Positions 41,650 to 50,967 of a DNA stretch of 64,000 nt are shown here, one piece after another. This DNA is from Rhizobium oryzihabitans (GTDB lineage Bacteria > Pseudomonadota > Alphaproteobacteria > Rhizobiales > Rhizobiaceae), in NCBI RefSeq assembly GCF_010669145.1, contig NZ_CP048635.1, forward strand, positions 868,001 through 932,000. Direction: 5' to 3'. The number at the start of each line of letters is the position of its first letter. Positions within the stretch are counted from its first letter, which is position 1. The position numbers and the translations under genes are program-made. The notes beneath the pieces were generated by a model, which was given only the letters and a program-made list of their open reading frames with translations, was not told where the DNA came from and made no database searches.

Positions 41650-41677
41650 GGTCGAAAAATCTGTAAGACAGCTTTAC
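41650..41677 (+). promoter_or_regulatory. inverted element copy B upstream of aspA, with GntR-type operator
   Basis: A 28-base element that mirrors the copy at 41551. Its centre, TGTAAGACA at 41662-41670, fits the GT-N3-AC core typical of FadR-subfamily GntR operators, and the GntR gene at 43110 lies downstream of aspA. It ends 36 bases before the aspA start, a position suited to repression. Confidence 0.55.
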
Positions 41678-41713
41678 AGATACAGATAACGCTTTGAGCC
41701 ATTGGAGGAAAAA

Positions 41714-43141
41714 GTGAGCGTGACGCGCAGGGAGCATGATTTGCTCGGGACGAAGGAAATTCCGGCAGATGTTTATTGGGGTGTGCACACGGCACGCGCG
41801 GTGGAGAACTTCAAGATCACCGGCGTGACGATCGGCCACAACCCCTATCTCATCAGGGGGTTGGCCTATGTGAAGGAAGCCGCCGCACGCGCAAATCACG
41901 AACTCGGCCTGCTTGATGGGGAACGGATGGAAGCCATCGCCGCTGCCTGCCGCGAAATCCGCGCCGGGGCGCTGCATGAGCAATTCGTGGTGGATGAAAT
42001 TCAGGGTGGAGCCGGCACTTCCACCAACATGAATGCCAACGAGGTCATCGCCAACCGCGCGCTGGAACTACTTGGCCACCAGAAGGGCGATTATGCCCGC
42101 CTTCACCCCAACGACCACGTCAATCTCAGCCAATCGACCAACGACGCCTATCCGACCGCGATTAATGTGGGGCTGATCGAGGCGATCGATGACCTGGCGG
42201 CCTCCATGGGCGTGCTGAAAGACGCCTTCGACCGCAAGGCACAGGAATTTTCCGGCTTCATCAAGATCGGGCGTACGCAGCTGCAGGACGCCGTGCCGAT
42301 GACGCTCGGCCAGGAATTCCGCACCTTCGTGGTGATGCTCGGAGAAGATCAGGCGCGTCTGATCGAGTCCGCCGCGCTATTGCATGAGATCAATCTCGGC
42401 GCCACCGCCATCGGCACCGGGCTGAATGCACCGCGCGGTTATGCGGCGCTTGCCTGCCAGCATCTGGCGCAGCTGACCGGACGACCGCTGGTGACGGCGG
42501 CTGATCTGATCGAGGCGACGCAGGACCCCGGTGCCTTCGTGCATCTCTCCGGCGTGCTGAAACGCGTCGCCGTCAAGCTGTCGAAAACCTGCAACGACCT
42601 TCGCCTGCTCTCTTCCGGCCCGCGCGCCGGCATCGGCGAAATTACCCTGCCCTCCGTGCAGGCAGGCTCCAGCATCATGCCGGGCAAGATCAATCCGGTC
42701 ATTCCCGAAGTGGTCAATCAGGTGGCCTATGCGGTGATCGGCAACGACATCACCATCACAATGGCCGCCGAGGCCGGGCAGCTTCAGCTCAATGCTTTCG
42801 AGCCGATCATCGTGCGCGCCCTTTCCCAGAGCATCAGCCAGCTGAGCGCCGCCTGCCGGACACTGGCGGAGCGTTGCGTCGACGGCATCGTGGCCAATCC
42901 CGCCATCATGGCGCAGCGCGTGGAGGAATCGATCGGCCTCGCGACCGCGCTCAATCCGTTGATCGGTTATTATGCGGCTACGGAAGTGGCGAAAGAGGCG
43001 CTCGCCAGCGGCCGCACCGTGCCGCAGGTGGTTCTGGAACGCGGCCATCTGACGGCTGAGGAACTGCAGCGGGCACTGAGCCCCCGGCACCTCGCCAACC
43101 TGCCGGCACTTACGGCTGGCGAACCCGATCTTCTCCAATGA
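41714..43141 (+). CDS. aspA: aspartate ammonia-lyase
   Basis: Converts aspartate to fumarate and ammonia, the step after asparaginase. The 475-residue protein has the fumarase/aspartase signature GSSIMPGKINPV, together with GGAGTSTNMNANEV and HPNDHVNLSQSTND near the substrate site. GTG at 41714 is preferred over a TTG 12 bases earlier since GGAGGA is then correctly spaced. It is divergent from the permease gene. Fumarase of the same superfamily is the main alternative; VYWGVHTARAVENF near the N-terminus and the context favour aspartase. In R. etli the equivalent gene is called ansB. The last 32 bases overlap the convergent GntR gene. Confidence 0.9.
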   Translation: MSVTRREHDLLGTKEIPADVYWGVHTARAVENFKITGVTIGHNPYLIRGLAYVKEAAARANHELGLLDGERMEAIAAACREIRAGALHEQFVVDEIQGGAGTSTNMNANEVIANRALELLGHQKGDYARLHPNDHVNLSQSTNDAYPTAINVGLIEAIDDLAASMGVLKDAFDRKAQEFSGFIKIGRTQLQDAVPMTLGQEFRTFVVMLGEDQARLIESAALLHEINLGATAIGTGLNAPRGYAALACQHLAQLTGRPLVTAADLIEATQDPGAFVHLSGVLKRVAVKLSKTCNDLRLLSSGPRAGIGEITLPSVQAGSSIMPGKINPVIPEVVNQVAYAVIGNDITITMAAEAGQLQLNAFEPIIVRALSQSISQLSAACRTLAERCVDGIVANPAIMAQRVEESIGLATALNPLIGYYAATEVAKEALASGRTVPQVVLERGHLTAEELQRALSPRHLANLPALTAGEPDLLQ

Positions 43142-43826
43142 TGGTCGTCACCACCTGCTTCACCTGCCCCAGGTGAAGCTCCATCGCCTCCCGCGCCTCA
43201 GGCGCGGAACCCCGCCGGATTGCCTCGACGATCCGGCGGTGCTCGTAATTCGAGGCGACGCGGCGGCCTGCCATCAGGTTCACCATCTCGGACTGCTGGG
43301 ATACGGCCTCGCGGGCATCCGCCACTACCTTGGCAAAAAGACCATTGGCCGAGGCTTCCGCGATGGCGCAGTGGAATTGCCCGTCCAGCAGCACCCAGGG
43401 GTGCGGCCTCTCTTCAGCTTCCATCCGGTCGCATAGTTCCAGCAAGACTTCGAGCTGGGCCTCCGTGCGTCGCAGCGCCGCCCAACCGGCGGCGGGCACC
43501 TCGATGAAAGGACGAGCCTCGATCAGGTCGCGGGCGGAATAGGCTCCGTAATTCAGTTCGGACGGCGGCGTTCCCGTCATGACATAGGTACCGCTTCCGG
43601 TGCGGGTCTGCGTCAGCCCAAGCGTCTGGAGAGATCGCAGCGCCTCGCGCACGATCGGCCGGCTGACGCCATATCTTGTCGCGAGATGGGCTTCGGACGG
43701 TAGCCGGGTTCCGACCGCAAGCTGGCCTGAGGTGATGGCGGAACGGATATCCTCAAACACCGCTTCTGCGGCATTCTTACGATTGATCGGCTGTGCATCC
43801 GCAAGCCAATCCGACAACCCGCCCAT
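43110..43826 (-). CDS. GntR-family (FadR/FCD) transcriptional regulator
   Basis: A 238-residue regulator with an N-terminal winged helix (about 15-85; LPSEAHLATRYGVSRPIVREALRSL) and a C-terminal all-helical FCD ligand domain (about 95-225) with metal-binding-type positions in LLDGQFHCAIAEAS and YEHRRIVEAI. It most likely controls the asparagine/aspartate genes beside it, acting through the GT-N3-AC site at 41662. The ATG at 43826 has GGAGGG eight bases upstream. The 3' end overlaps aspA by 32 bases in the opposite sense. Confidence 0.88.
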   Translation of the reverse strand: MGGLSDWLADAQPINRKNAAEAVFEDIRSAITSGQLAVGTRLPSEAHLATRYGVSRPIVREALRSLQTLGLTQTRTGSGTYVMTGTPPSELNYGAYSARDLIEARPFIEVPAAGWAALRRTEAQLEVLLELCDRMEAEERPHPWVLLDGQFHCAIAEASANGLFAKVVADAREAVSQQSEMVNLMAGRRVASNYEHRRIVEAIRRGSAPEAREAMELHLGQVKQVVTTIIGEDRVRQP

Positions 43827-43997
43827 CTTTCAACCCTCCGGCACCCGTGATCTGTCCTTACCCATGGGAGAAGCCGCCGTTTGAGGAACGGCGCTGATCC
43901 CAAAGCCAAGTCGATCTTCCTAACACTATCGGCACAGAAGGAACAACGATGGCAGGCATATTTACGGGAATTTAAGGTGAAGGCACTGCTCCCCACC

Positions 43998-44027
43998 ACC
44001 ACACCCTCGCGACCGCAAGGGTGTGGT
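43998..44027 (-). terminator. hairpin after the RND efflux operon
   Basis: A perfect 10-bp inverted repeat (ACCACACCCT/AGGGTGTGGT) with a 10-base loop lies 15 bases after the transporter stop. There is no T tract on the minus strand, so it may be a Rho-assisted or processing stem. Confidence 0.4.
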
Positions 44028-44041
44028 ATCCGTCGCCCGTA

Positions 44042-47000
44042 TCACGCCTTGACTTCGTCTGCCTCCAACTGGTCGTCCTCACGCGGAATACGGAACCACG
44101 CGACGTAAAGCGCAGGGAGGAAGAGCAGCGTCAGCGCCGTGCCGACCACAATGCCGCCCATCATCGCATAGGCCATCGGACCCCAGAAAATCTCCCGCGA
44201 TATGGGGATGAGGGCAAGTGTCGCTGCCGCCGCCGTCAGCATGATCGGCCGCATGCGGTGCTCGGTCGCCTCAATCACGGCACGCCAGGCCGAGACCCCT
44301 TCGCTTCTCAGATGCTCGATCTGCACGACAAGAATAACCGAGTTGCGGATGAGGATGCCGATCAGCGCCAGCACGCCGAGAATGGCGACGAAGCCCATCG
44401 GCGCATTGGAGAAGAGTAGCGCCACAACGACCCCGATCAAGGCCGTGGGGGCCACGGCGAAGACCAGGAACAGCCGGCTGAAGCTTTGCAGCTGGATCAT
44501 CAGGATGGTCGCCATTGCAAACAGCATCATGGGCACAACAGCGACGATCGGCGCCTGTGAATCCGCGCTGGATTCCACCGAGCCGCCCGTCTCCAGCGTG
44601 TAGCCGACGGGAAGCGTTTTCTGGAACGCCTCGATCTTCGGTTTCAGCTGCTCCACGATCGTTGCCGGCTGCGTTGGACCGATAATGGCAGCCTTGACCG
44701 TGATCGTCGGGATCCTGTCACGACGCCAGATGGTCGGCTGCTCCAGCTCGTAGCGGAAATTGGCGATGGCCGAGAGCGGCACGGCCTTGCCGTTCGTGGC
44801 AGGCAATTGCAGGTTCTGCAATGTCTCGATGGAGCCGCGTTCCGCCAGCTGCGCCCGCGCCACCACATTGACAAGGTAGATGTCGTCCCTGACCTGCGTG
44901 ACGGTGGAACCCTCGACAATGCTGTTCATGGCATTGGCGATATCTTCCGACGAGACGCCGAGCTGACGGGCCTTGTCCTGCAACACATCCACCTTGACCA
45001 CGCGCGTCGGCTCGTTCCAGTCCATGACCATGTTGGACAGCAGCCGGTGTTCGCCGACGATGCCCGACAGTTGCTGCCCGAGTTCGCGGACATGCTGGAT
45101 ATCAGGACCGCTCAGGCGATATTGCACCGGTTTTCCAACCGGCGGGCCGATATCGAGCAACTTCACGAAGGCGTCGGTCCCGATAAAGGTCTTGTTCAGA
45201 TAGTCCTGCAACTCGGCACGGACCTTGTCGCGCACATCCAGCCCCTTGGTGACGATGACCGTCTGGCCGAAAGTGACATCCGGCGTCTGCACGTCGAAGG
45301 ACAGGATGAAACGCGGCGCGCCTTCACCGACATAGGTTGTCCAATGGTCGACATCAGGATTCTTGACCAGCATCTCCTGCTCGAACTGCGCCATCTGCCG
45401 GTTGGTTTCGGCAATCGAGCTGTTCTGCGGCAGGTTCCAGTCGACGATCAGCTCCACACGGTCGGATGAGGGAAAGAACTGCTGCTGCACAAGGCTCATG
45501 CCGCCGACGGAGAGACCGAAGAGGGCGATGGTGAGGATGATCGTCACCCAGCGCCAGCGCAGCGCCCGGCCGAGAAGCCAGGAAAAGGCCGAGGCAAAAC
45601 GGCCCTTCTTCTCATGATGCGATTTCATCGTCTTCGGCAGGATCGTCACACCGAGAAGAGGTGTGAACAGGACCGCGACGATCCACGACACGATCAGCGA
45701 AACGGCGATCACCACGAAGAGGGTAAAGGTGAATTCGCCCGCCGCGCTGTTGTTGAGGCCGACGGGGATAAAGCCGGCAACGGTGACCAATGTGCCCGTC
45801 AGCATCGGGAAGGCGGTGGAGGTATAAACATAGGTCGCCGCTTTCCTGAGGTCGTCACCGACCTCAAGCCGCGCCACCATCATCTCGACCGCGATCATGG
45901 CATCATCGACGAGAAGCCCGAGTGCGATGATGAGGGCGCCAAGCGAGATGCGTTGCAGCGAGATGCCGGTGTATTCCATGTAGACGAAGGTAATTGCCAG
46001 CACGAGCGGAATGGAGACGGCAACCACCATGCCGGCCCTGAGACCAAGGCTGATGAAGCTGATGACGAGAACGATCGCGATCGCCTCGAAGAGCGCCGAG
46101 GTGAAACCGGAGACCGCCTCATCGACCACGGCGGGCTGATCGGACACGCGATGCACATCGACACCGATTGGCAGATCCGCCACGATGCGCTTCATCTGCG
46201 CATCCAGCGCCTCGCCGAAATGCAGGAGGTTCGCACCGGTTTTCATGCCAATCGCAAGGCCGATGGCCGGCTGGCCGTTAAAACGGAACAGCGAGGACGG
46301 CGGATCGACATAACCGCGCCGGATCGTCGCCACTTCCGTCAACGGGAAAAACCGGTTGTTGACGCGCAGGTTGATGGCGCGAAGGCTGTCTTCCGAGGTG
46401 AACTGGCCGCTGACGCGCAGCGCCACACGCTCCGGCCCGGCATTGACGAAACCGGACTGGGTGACGGCATTCTGGGATTGCAGCGTCTTGATGATCGATT
46501 GCTGGTCGATGCCAAGCGCTGCGATCTGCCGCGTGGAAAACTCCAGATAGATCGCCTCGTCCTGCGCGCCGATAACATCGACCTTGCCGATATTCTCGAC
46601 GGTCAGAACCTTCGCGCGGGCGTCCTCCACCAGATCGCGCAATTGCCGCTGGCTCAGACCATCGCTGGTGAAGGCATAGATATTGCCATAGACGTCGCCG
46701 AAACGATCGTTGAAGAAGGGGCCGACGACGCCCGAGGGAAAATCGCCCTTGATGTCGGCGATCATGTTGCGTACCCGCACCCAGGTGGGCTCAACGTTGC
46801 GCGCCTTGGTTTCAGGGACAAGCTCCACGAAGATCGTGGTACGGCCAGCCACCGTCTGGCTGCGCAGATGGTCGAGATTGTCGAGTTCCTCGAGCTTCTT
46901 CTCGATCCTGTCTGTCACCTGCCGGGCAACCTCTTCGGCGGAGGCGCCGGGCCATTGGGCGCTGATCACCATCGTCTTGATGGTGAAATTCGGGTCTTCC

Positions 47001-47113
47001 TCACGTCCAAGGTTGAGATAGGAGAAAACGCCGGCAAGAACGAAGACCAGCATGAAGTACCAGACGAGCGAACGGTGTTCGAGCGCCCAGTCGGAGAGAT
47101 TGAATTTCTTCAC
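44042..47113 (-). CDS. RND efflux transporter, inner membrane pump
   Basis: A 1023-residue pump of the HAE/AcrB superfamily, driven by protons. It has an N-terminal helix (LVWYFMLVFVLAGVFSYL), two large periplasmic loops and twelve membrane segments. The proton-relay aspartates are seen in helix 4 (LGLLVDDAMIAVEMM). Drug, solvent or metal efflux cannot be separated by eye; the sequence is closer to the MdtB/NolG-like group than to CzcA. The GTG start at 47113 overlaps the stop of the second adaptor gene (GTGA). No outer membrane channel gene lies in the operon, so it must use one encoded elsewhere. Confidence 0.93.
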   Translation of the reverse strand: MKKFNLSDWALEHRSLVWYFMLVFVLAGVFSYLNLGREEDPNFTIKTMVISAQWPGASAEEVARQVTDRIEKKLEELDNLDHLRSQTVAGRTTIFVELVPETKARNVEPTWVRVRNMIADIKGDFPSGVVGPFFNDRFGDVYGNIYAFTSDGLSQRQLRDLVEDARAKVLTVENIGKVDVIGAQDEAIYLEFSTRQIAALGIDQQSIIKTLQSQNAVTQSGFVNAGPERVALRVSGQFTSEDSLRAINLRVNNRFFPLTEVATIRRGYVDPPSSLFRFNGQPAIGLAIGMKTGANLLHFGEALDAQMKRIVADLPIGVDVHRVSDQPAVVDEAVSGFTSALFEAIAIVLVISFISLGLRAGMVVAVSIPLVLAITFVYMEYTGISLQRISLGALIIALGLLVDDAMIAVEMMVARLEVGDDLRKAATYVYTSTAFPMLTGTLVTVAGFIPVGLNNSAAGEFTFTLFVVIAVSLIVSWIVAVLFTPLLGVTILPKTMKSHHEKKGRFASAFSWLLGRALRWRWVTIILTIALFGLSVGGMSLVQQQFFPSSDRVELIVDWNLPQNSSIAETNRQMAQFEQEMLVKNPDVDHWTTYVGEGAPRFILSFDVQTPDVTFGQTVIVTKGLDVRDKVRAELQDYLNKTFIGTDAFVKLLDIGPPVGKPVQYRLSGPDIQHVRELGQQLSGIVGEHRLLSNMVMDWNEPTRVVKVDVLQDKARQLGVSSEDIANAMNSIVEGSTVTQVRDDIYLVNVVARAQLAERGSIETLQNLQLPATNGKAVPLSAIANFRYELEQPTIWRRDRIPTITVKAAIIGPTQPATIVEQLKPKIEAFQKTLPVGYTLETGGSVESSADSQAPIVAVVPMMLFAMATILMIQLQSFSRLFLVFAVAPTALIGVVVALLFSNAPMGFVAILGVLALIGILIRNSVILVVQIEHLRSEGVSAWRAVIEATEHRMRPIMLTAAAATLALIPISREIFWGPMAYAMMGGIVVGTALTLLFLPALYVAWFRIPREDDQLEADEVKA

Positions 47114-48195
47114 TGATGGACCTCCTGATCGATCCTGATGGCCTGTCCATCCCTAAGCTTGTGCACGCCGGCGCTCGCGACGCGTTCGCCGGGCTTGACG
47201 CCACCGGTGATGCGCACGCTGCCGCCCTCGGCCGGCTCGCCCTCCAATGTGACAGGGCGCAACGTTACCGTGGCGGTATCGGCGTTGACGATCCAGACAC
47301 CCCATCCACCATCGGTTTTCAGCAGGGCAGAAGAGGGAAGCATGATCTGCGGCTCGGAGGCGGCAAGCGCCGAGGCCGTGACGACCGATCCGAGCCGGAA
47401 CGCCGGCGGCGCATCCTGCAGGCTGATTTTCGTGCGGCGCGTCCGCGTCGCCGTTTCGGCTTCCGGGGCAATCTCGCGCACCACGCCGGTTGTGTGTATT
47501 TTAGGGTCGAGCTGCAACGCAATCGCGAAGGCCGATCCGATTTCCAGTCGCTGGGCCGCAAATTGCGGAACATCGACCACCACATCGCGCACTTCCGGGC
47601 GGGCGATGGTCACGACAGTCTGGCCGGCCGAGACGACCTGGCCGATTTCGCCTGAGGTTGCCGTCACCACGCCATCGAATTCCGCATGAAGCTGCGCATA
47701 ACCCAGCTGTTCTTCGGCCTTGTCCAGATTTGCGCGGGCCTTGGCGACGGCGGCATTGGCGGTTCGCGTCGCCTGTTCGGCCTCTTCCAGTGCCGCTTCC
47801 GTGCCGCTGCGCGCCTCGGCCAGCACGCGCTGGCGTTGTTCGGTCGTTACCGCATTCGCAAGCTGCGCTTCGGCATTGGAAAGATCGGATTGCGCGCTTT
47901 TCACTGAAAGTTCGAGCGCGAGCGGGTCAATCGACGCCACCACGTCGCCTTTCTTGACGAGATCGGCGACATCGACGTTACGAGCGATGATCCTGCCAAG
48001 AACACGAAAGCCGAGATCGGTCTGAATGCGCGATTCCACCGTGCCGGTGAGGCGCAGCGCATCGGCCGGCTTCTCCTCAACCACGACGGAGAGCACCGGG
48101 CGCGGTGCCTCGGCTGGCGCCTCCTGCTTTTCCCGGCAGGCCGAGAGCGCGAGCGCTGGAAGCAGCAAAAACAAGCTTCTGTTTATCCTGAACAT
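47110..48195 (-). CDS. RND periplasmic adaptor protein 2
   Basis: A 361-residue membrane fusion protein that links the pump to an outer membrane channel. A lipoprotein signal (LLLPALALSAC) is followed by a barrel-sandwich half-motif (LGFRVLGRIIARNVDVADLVKKGD) and a coiled coil (about 100-160). The second half-motif is YAQLHAEFDGVVTATSGEIGQVV, then a beta-barrel. The start ATG (48195) shares one base with the stop of adaptor 1, and its stop overlaps the pump start. It is paralogous to its neighbour, so the operon encodes two different adaptors. Confidence 0.92.
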   Translation of the reverse strand: MFRINRSLFLLLPALALSACREKQEAPAEAPRPVLSVVVEEKPADALRLTGTVESRIQTDLGFRVLGRIIARNVDVADLVKKGDVVASIDPLALELSVKSAQSDLSNAEAQLANAVTTEQRQRVLAEARSGTEAALEEAEQATRTANAAVAKARANLDKAEEQLGYAQLHAEFDGVVTATSGEIGQVVSAGQTVVTIARPEVRDVVVDVPQFAAQRLEIGSAFAIALQLDPKIHTTGVVREIAPEAETATRTRRTKISLQDAPPAFRLGSVVTASALAASEPQIMLPSSALLKTDGGWGVWIVNADTATVTLRPVTLEGEPAEGGSVRITGGVKPGERVASAGVHKLRDGQAIRIDQEVHQ

Positions 48196-49271
48196 TATTG
48201 TGCCTGCCCCTTTTCATAGGCGACCTTTTCACCGGTGCGGAGAAATTTGGTCCCGCCGGTCACGACGAGATCACCGGGAAGAAGCCCTTCCGCGACGACG
48301 AATTGACCCGTCTCGTAATCGGCGACCTCGATCCGGCGCATCGCGATTTCCGAGGATTGCGGATCAACCACCCAGACGGCTGGAAGACCGTTCTGCGACG
48401 CCATTGCCGACCAGGGAAGCTCGATTGCATCGACCTGCTTGAAGCGGAAATGACCCGAGACCGGTGCGCCGAGCGGCATGGTCAGATCACCATTCAGGCC
48501 GACCTTGACCCTGATCGTTCCATTGTCCGGATCAATCGTCGGGGAAACCTCCCGCACCGGCGCATCGACGCTGCGGGCGGGATCCGACAGGAGGCTGACA
48601 TTGACGAGGTTGTCGATGTCGCGCTCAAGGAACAGGGACTCGTAGACATCAAAAACCGCATCGCGCGGCCCGTCATGTGCAAGCGTGAAGACAAGCTGGG
48701 CGGCCTGCGCCACCTGGCCGACTTCGACGTTGCGCGCCGTGATCACGCCATCCGCATCGGCCCTGAGTTCGGTGTAGGACAGCGCGTCGCGCGCCGTGTC
48801 CAGCTGCGCCTGCGCCGATCTTACTGCCCCTTGCGTGGTGAGCAGGGTTTCCTGCGCCTTGTCAACTGCCGAGCGTGAGGTCACCTGCGTCTTGAAAAGA
48901 CTTTGCTGGCGGTCGAATGCCAGCTGCGCCTGCGTCATCTGGGCTTCGGCGGATTGCAGGTTGGCGAGAGCAACGTCGATATCCGCTTTCTGCTCTTCGG
49001 GATCGATGCGGGCGAGCAATTGTCCGGTCTTTACCCGCGCGCCCACATCCACCAGCCGCTCGGTGATCTTGCCGCTCACCCGGAAGGACAGGTCCGTCTG
49101 AACACGCGCCCTCACCTCGCCGGTGATGACACTGCCGCGATCGACGGGTTTTTTCGTGGCCGTGACCACATCGACGAGACGCAGCGGCTTTTCGGCCGGA
49201 GGCTCTTCACTGCTGCAGGACGACAGGGCGAAAATGCTGCCAAACGCCACTGCCATAAGAATGGTTTTCAT
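48195..49271 (-). CDS. RND periplasmic adaptor protein 1
   Basis: A 358-residue adaptor and first gene of the efflux operon. It has a lipobox (FALSSC) after a short signal, the half-motif LSFRVSGKITERLVDVGARVKTG and a coiled coil with many Gln/Ala (about 90-160). YTELRADADGVITARNVEVGQVA is the second half-motif. The ATG at 49271 has AGAGGT five bases upstream. A promoter with an inverted repeat lies just upstream, divergent from the TetR gene. Two tandem adaptors may form a mixed hexamer. Confidence 0.92.
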   Translation of the reverse strand: MKTILMAVAFGSIFALSSCSSEEPPAEKPLRLVDVVTATKKPVDRGSVITGEVRARVQTDLSFRVSGKITERLVDVGARVKTGQLLARIDPEEQKADIDVALANLQSAEAQMTQAQLAFDRQQSLFKTQVTSRSAVDKAQETLLTTQGAVRSAQAQLDTARDALSYTELRADADGVITARNVEVGQVAQAAQLVFTLAHDGPRDAVFDVYESLFLERDIDNLVNVSLLSDPARSVDAPVREVSPTIDPDNGTIRVKVGLNGDLTMPLGAPVSGHFRFKQVDAIELPWSAMASQNGLPAVWVVDPQSSEIAMRRIEVADYETGQFVVAEGLLPGDLVVTGGTKFLRTGEKVAYEKGQAQ

Positions 49272-49297
49272 GGTGACCTCTTGATCTTCGCCGCATC

Positions 49298-49326
49298 CTA
49301 TAATATTTGACTGACTGAATAGTCAA
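49298..49326 (-). promoter_or_regulatory. efflux operon promoter with TetR operator
   Basis: The dyad TTGACT-N8-AGTCAA (49307-49326) overlaps a sigma-70-like promoter reading toward the efflux genes: -35 TTGACT (49326-49321) and -10 TTATAG (49303-49298) with 17-base spacing. Repressor binding would cover the -35 box. The rest of the 311-base gap to the TetR gene shows no gene. Confidence 0.6.
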
Positions 49327-49582
49327 TGAAATTCTTGTGTCACCGGTCTGGGAACTTTTCCGATATCGAAGCCGGGGTTCCCGAATGATCATTTCGTAAG
49401 TCTGCCCGATGCGTCCCATCGGACGCATCGGGGATGTTCCGGCATACTGAACCAGGCACCGGATACTGCAAAAATCGATTCCGGTTTTTGCGCCGGTGTT
49501 ATAGGCAGACCACCTGTCATTTCCGCCGATTACGGCGGACAAAAGGGCACGCGCTTAAAAGAATACGTAGGGATCCGGGGCT

Positions 49583-50197
49583 ATGGCCAAAGCAAAACTG
49601 ACACGTGCTGAGCAGAAGATACAACGTCCGCTGCAAATTCTCGACGCCGCATTTGAGGAATTCACCAAAAGGGGATTTACCGCGACGCGGGTTGAGGACA
49701 TCGCCGAGCGGGTGGGGGTCACGAAAGGCACGGTCTACGTCTATTTCGAGACCAAGGAGGCACTTTTCGAGGCGATGATCCGACACGCCTCCGCGCCTTT
49801 TCAGGCGGCGTTCAAAGCCTATGAACGCAAGTCCGACGATCCCGCCGAAGAGCTTCGGCTGCTGCTCGAATTCCTGTTCGACACCCTTGTCGACAATAGA
49901 AGGATGCGGGAACTGTTCCGCCTCATCGTGGCCGAAGGCGCAAAATTCCCTGATCTCATCGACCAGCACCATGACGTGTTCATCGCACCGATATTCGCGC
50001 GCATCAATGGGATCCTTGAGGATGGCGTGGCAAAAAAGCGGTTCAGGGCCAATTCCCCGGAACTCGCCAAGGTCGTGATGTCGCCAATGGTCGGAACATT
50101 GGTGTTCCGGCTGATTTTCGACGACCGGCGCATTCTGGACCGGCAGGCCGTTTTGAAGGTCCATCTCGAACTGATCATGCGCGGGCTGCTGGCATAG
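49583..50197 (+). CDS. TetR-family transcriptional regulator
   Basis: A 204-residue regulator with an N-terminal helix-turn-helix (about 15-60; ILDAAFEEFTKRGFTATRVEDIA, then VTKGTVYVYFETKEALF) and a helical ligand domain (about 70-204). It is divergent from the RND operon, the classic arrangement for a repressor of efflux, and the dyad at 49307 is its likely site. The inducer is unknown. The 198 bases after its stop hold no recognisable gene. Confidence 0.9.
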   Translation: MAKAKLTRAEQKIQRPLQILDAAFEEFTKRGFTATRVEDIAERVGVTKGTVYVYFETKEALFEAMIRHASAPFQAAFKAYERKSDDPAEELRLLLEFLFDTLVDNRRMRELFRLIVAEGAKFPDLIDQHHDVFIAPIFARINGILEDGVAKKRFRANSPELAKVVMSPMVGTLVFRLIFDDRRILDRQAVLKVHLELIMRGLLA

Positions 50198-50395
50198 CCA
50201 ATATCAGCCGACGCCAATGCAGACACCACGCCGGCGCACCTGTGTTTGCCAGCATCCTTGGAGTTGCTGAATTGTCGCCATAGGGTTCCGAAGCAGTGCC
50301 ACGACTCGCCCCGGCACCGCAAATTTCGCATTGCCACGACCCATGGCTTTCGAAGCCACTCGATCAATCACTGTCGAGAGTCGCCTCTGCGGACT

Positions 50396-50683
50396 TCAGG
50401 CTTCGACAGGCTCGCGAACATCATCCAGGAGAAAATGCACAAGAGGATTGTTGGCGATCAGCGTGATCGCCTTGCCCGAAAACCTGCCGTTCAGCCGATA
50501 CCGGGCCTCAGCCAGATGCCAGATCTTCTCAAAATCCTGCTGGGTGATACGGGCTTTCAAGGCCTTTCTGGAGATTGCTTCTCCTGGCGAATTATCGTCG
50601 TGCGCCACCGGTGGAATACGCAGATCAACCTCTTCCGCACCGTCCAGCAGAAAGGCAAATTCGTCTGGCCACATCCGTCTCAT
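50396..50683 (-). CDS. conserved-looking hypothetical protein, 95 residues
   Basis: A small soluble protein starting at ATG 50683 with a strong ribosome site GGAGGAG seven bases upstream, which makes translation likely. The sequence is acidic in its first half (DEFAFLLDGAEEVDLRI) and has a helical centre (ITQQDFEKIWHLAEARYRL) and a hydrophobic end (NPLVHFLLDDV). No cysteine, signal peptide or membrane segment is present. No family is recognised. It stands alone between the TetR gene and etfA; 284 bases without a gene separate it from etfA, in which a hairpin GCCTCT-N6-AGAGGC occurs at 50731-50748. Confidence 0.65.
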   Translation of the reverse strand: MRRMWPDEFAFLLDGAEEVDLRIPPVAHDDNSPGEAISRKALKARITQQDFEKIWHLAEARYRLNGRFSGKAITLIANNPLVHFLLDDVREPVEA

Positions 50684-50967
50684 GTATCGCTCCTCCCAAA
50701 GCTATCCATCCACTGCACAACCATGATAGCGCCTCTGCCGCGAGAGGCAATGGTGGATATGAACCTGCGCCTGCACCGGGAAGCCGGGAGAGAGCAAGTG
50801 AGCGAAGCTATGCCGGGAGTGTGGTCCGCGCCAATTTTCGCGCTTTCATCTAAGATCGAAAGTTCAGCAAATCACGGGAAAAGTTAGCGACGACTTGCTG
50901 ATGAACACAACATCGGATTCCATGCTTTCGCATTCGGAGAACGCGGCCAACGGTGCCATACCTCTCG

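Noticed and set aside
45614..47116. A 500-codon plus-strand frame opposite the RND pump
   Set aside because: Antisense shadow; charged low-complexity product with no ribosome site or domain.
50874..50903. Seven-base inverted repeat TCAGCAA/TTGCTGA before etfA as an operator
   Set aside because: Arms are short and 16 bases apart; no other support for a binding site.
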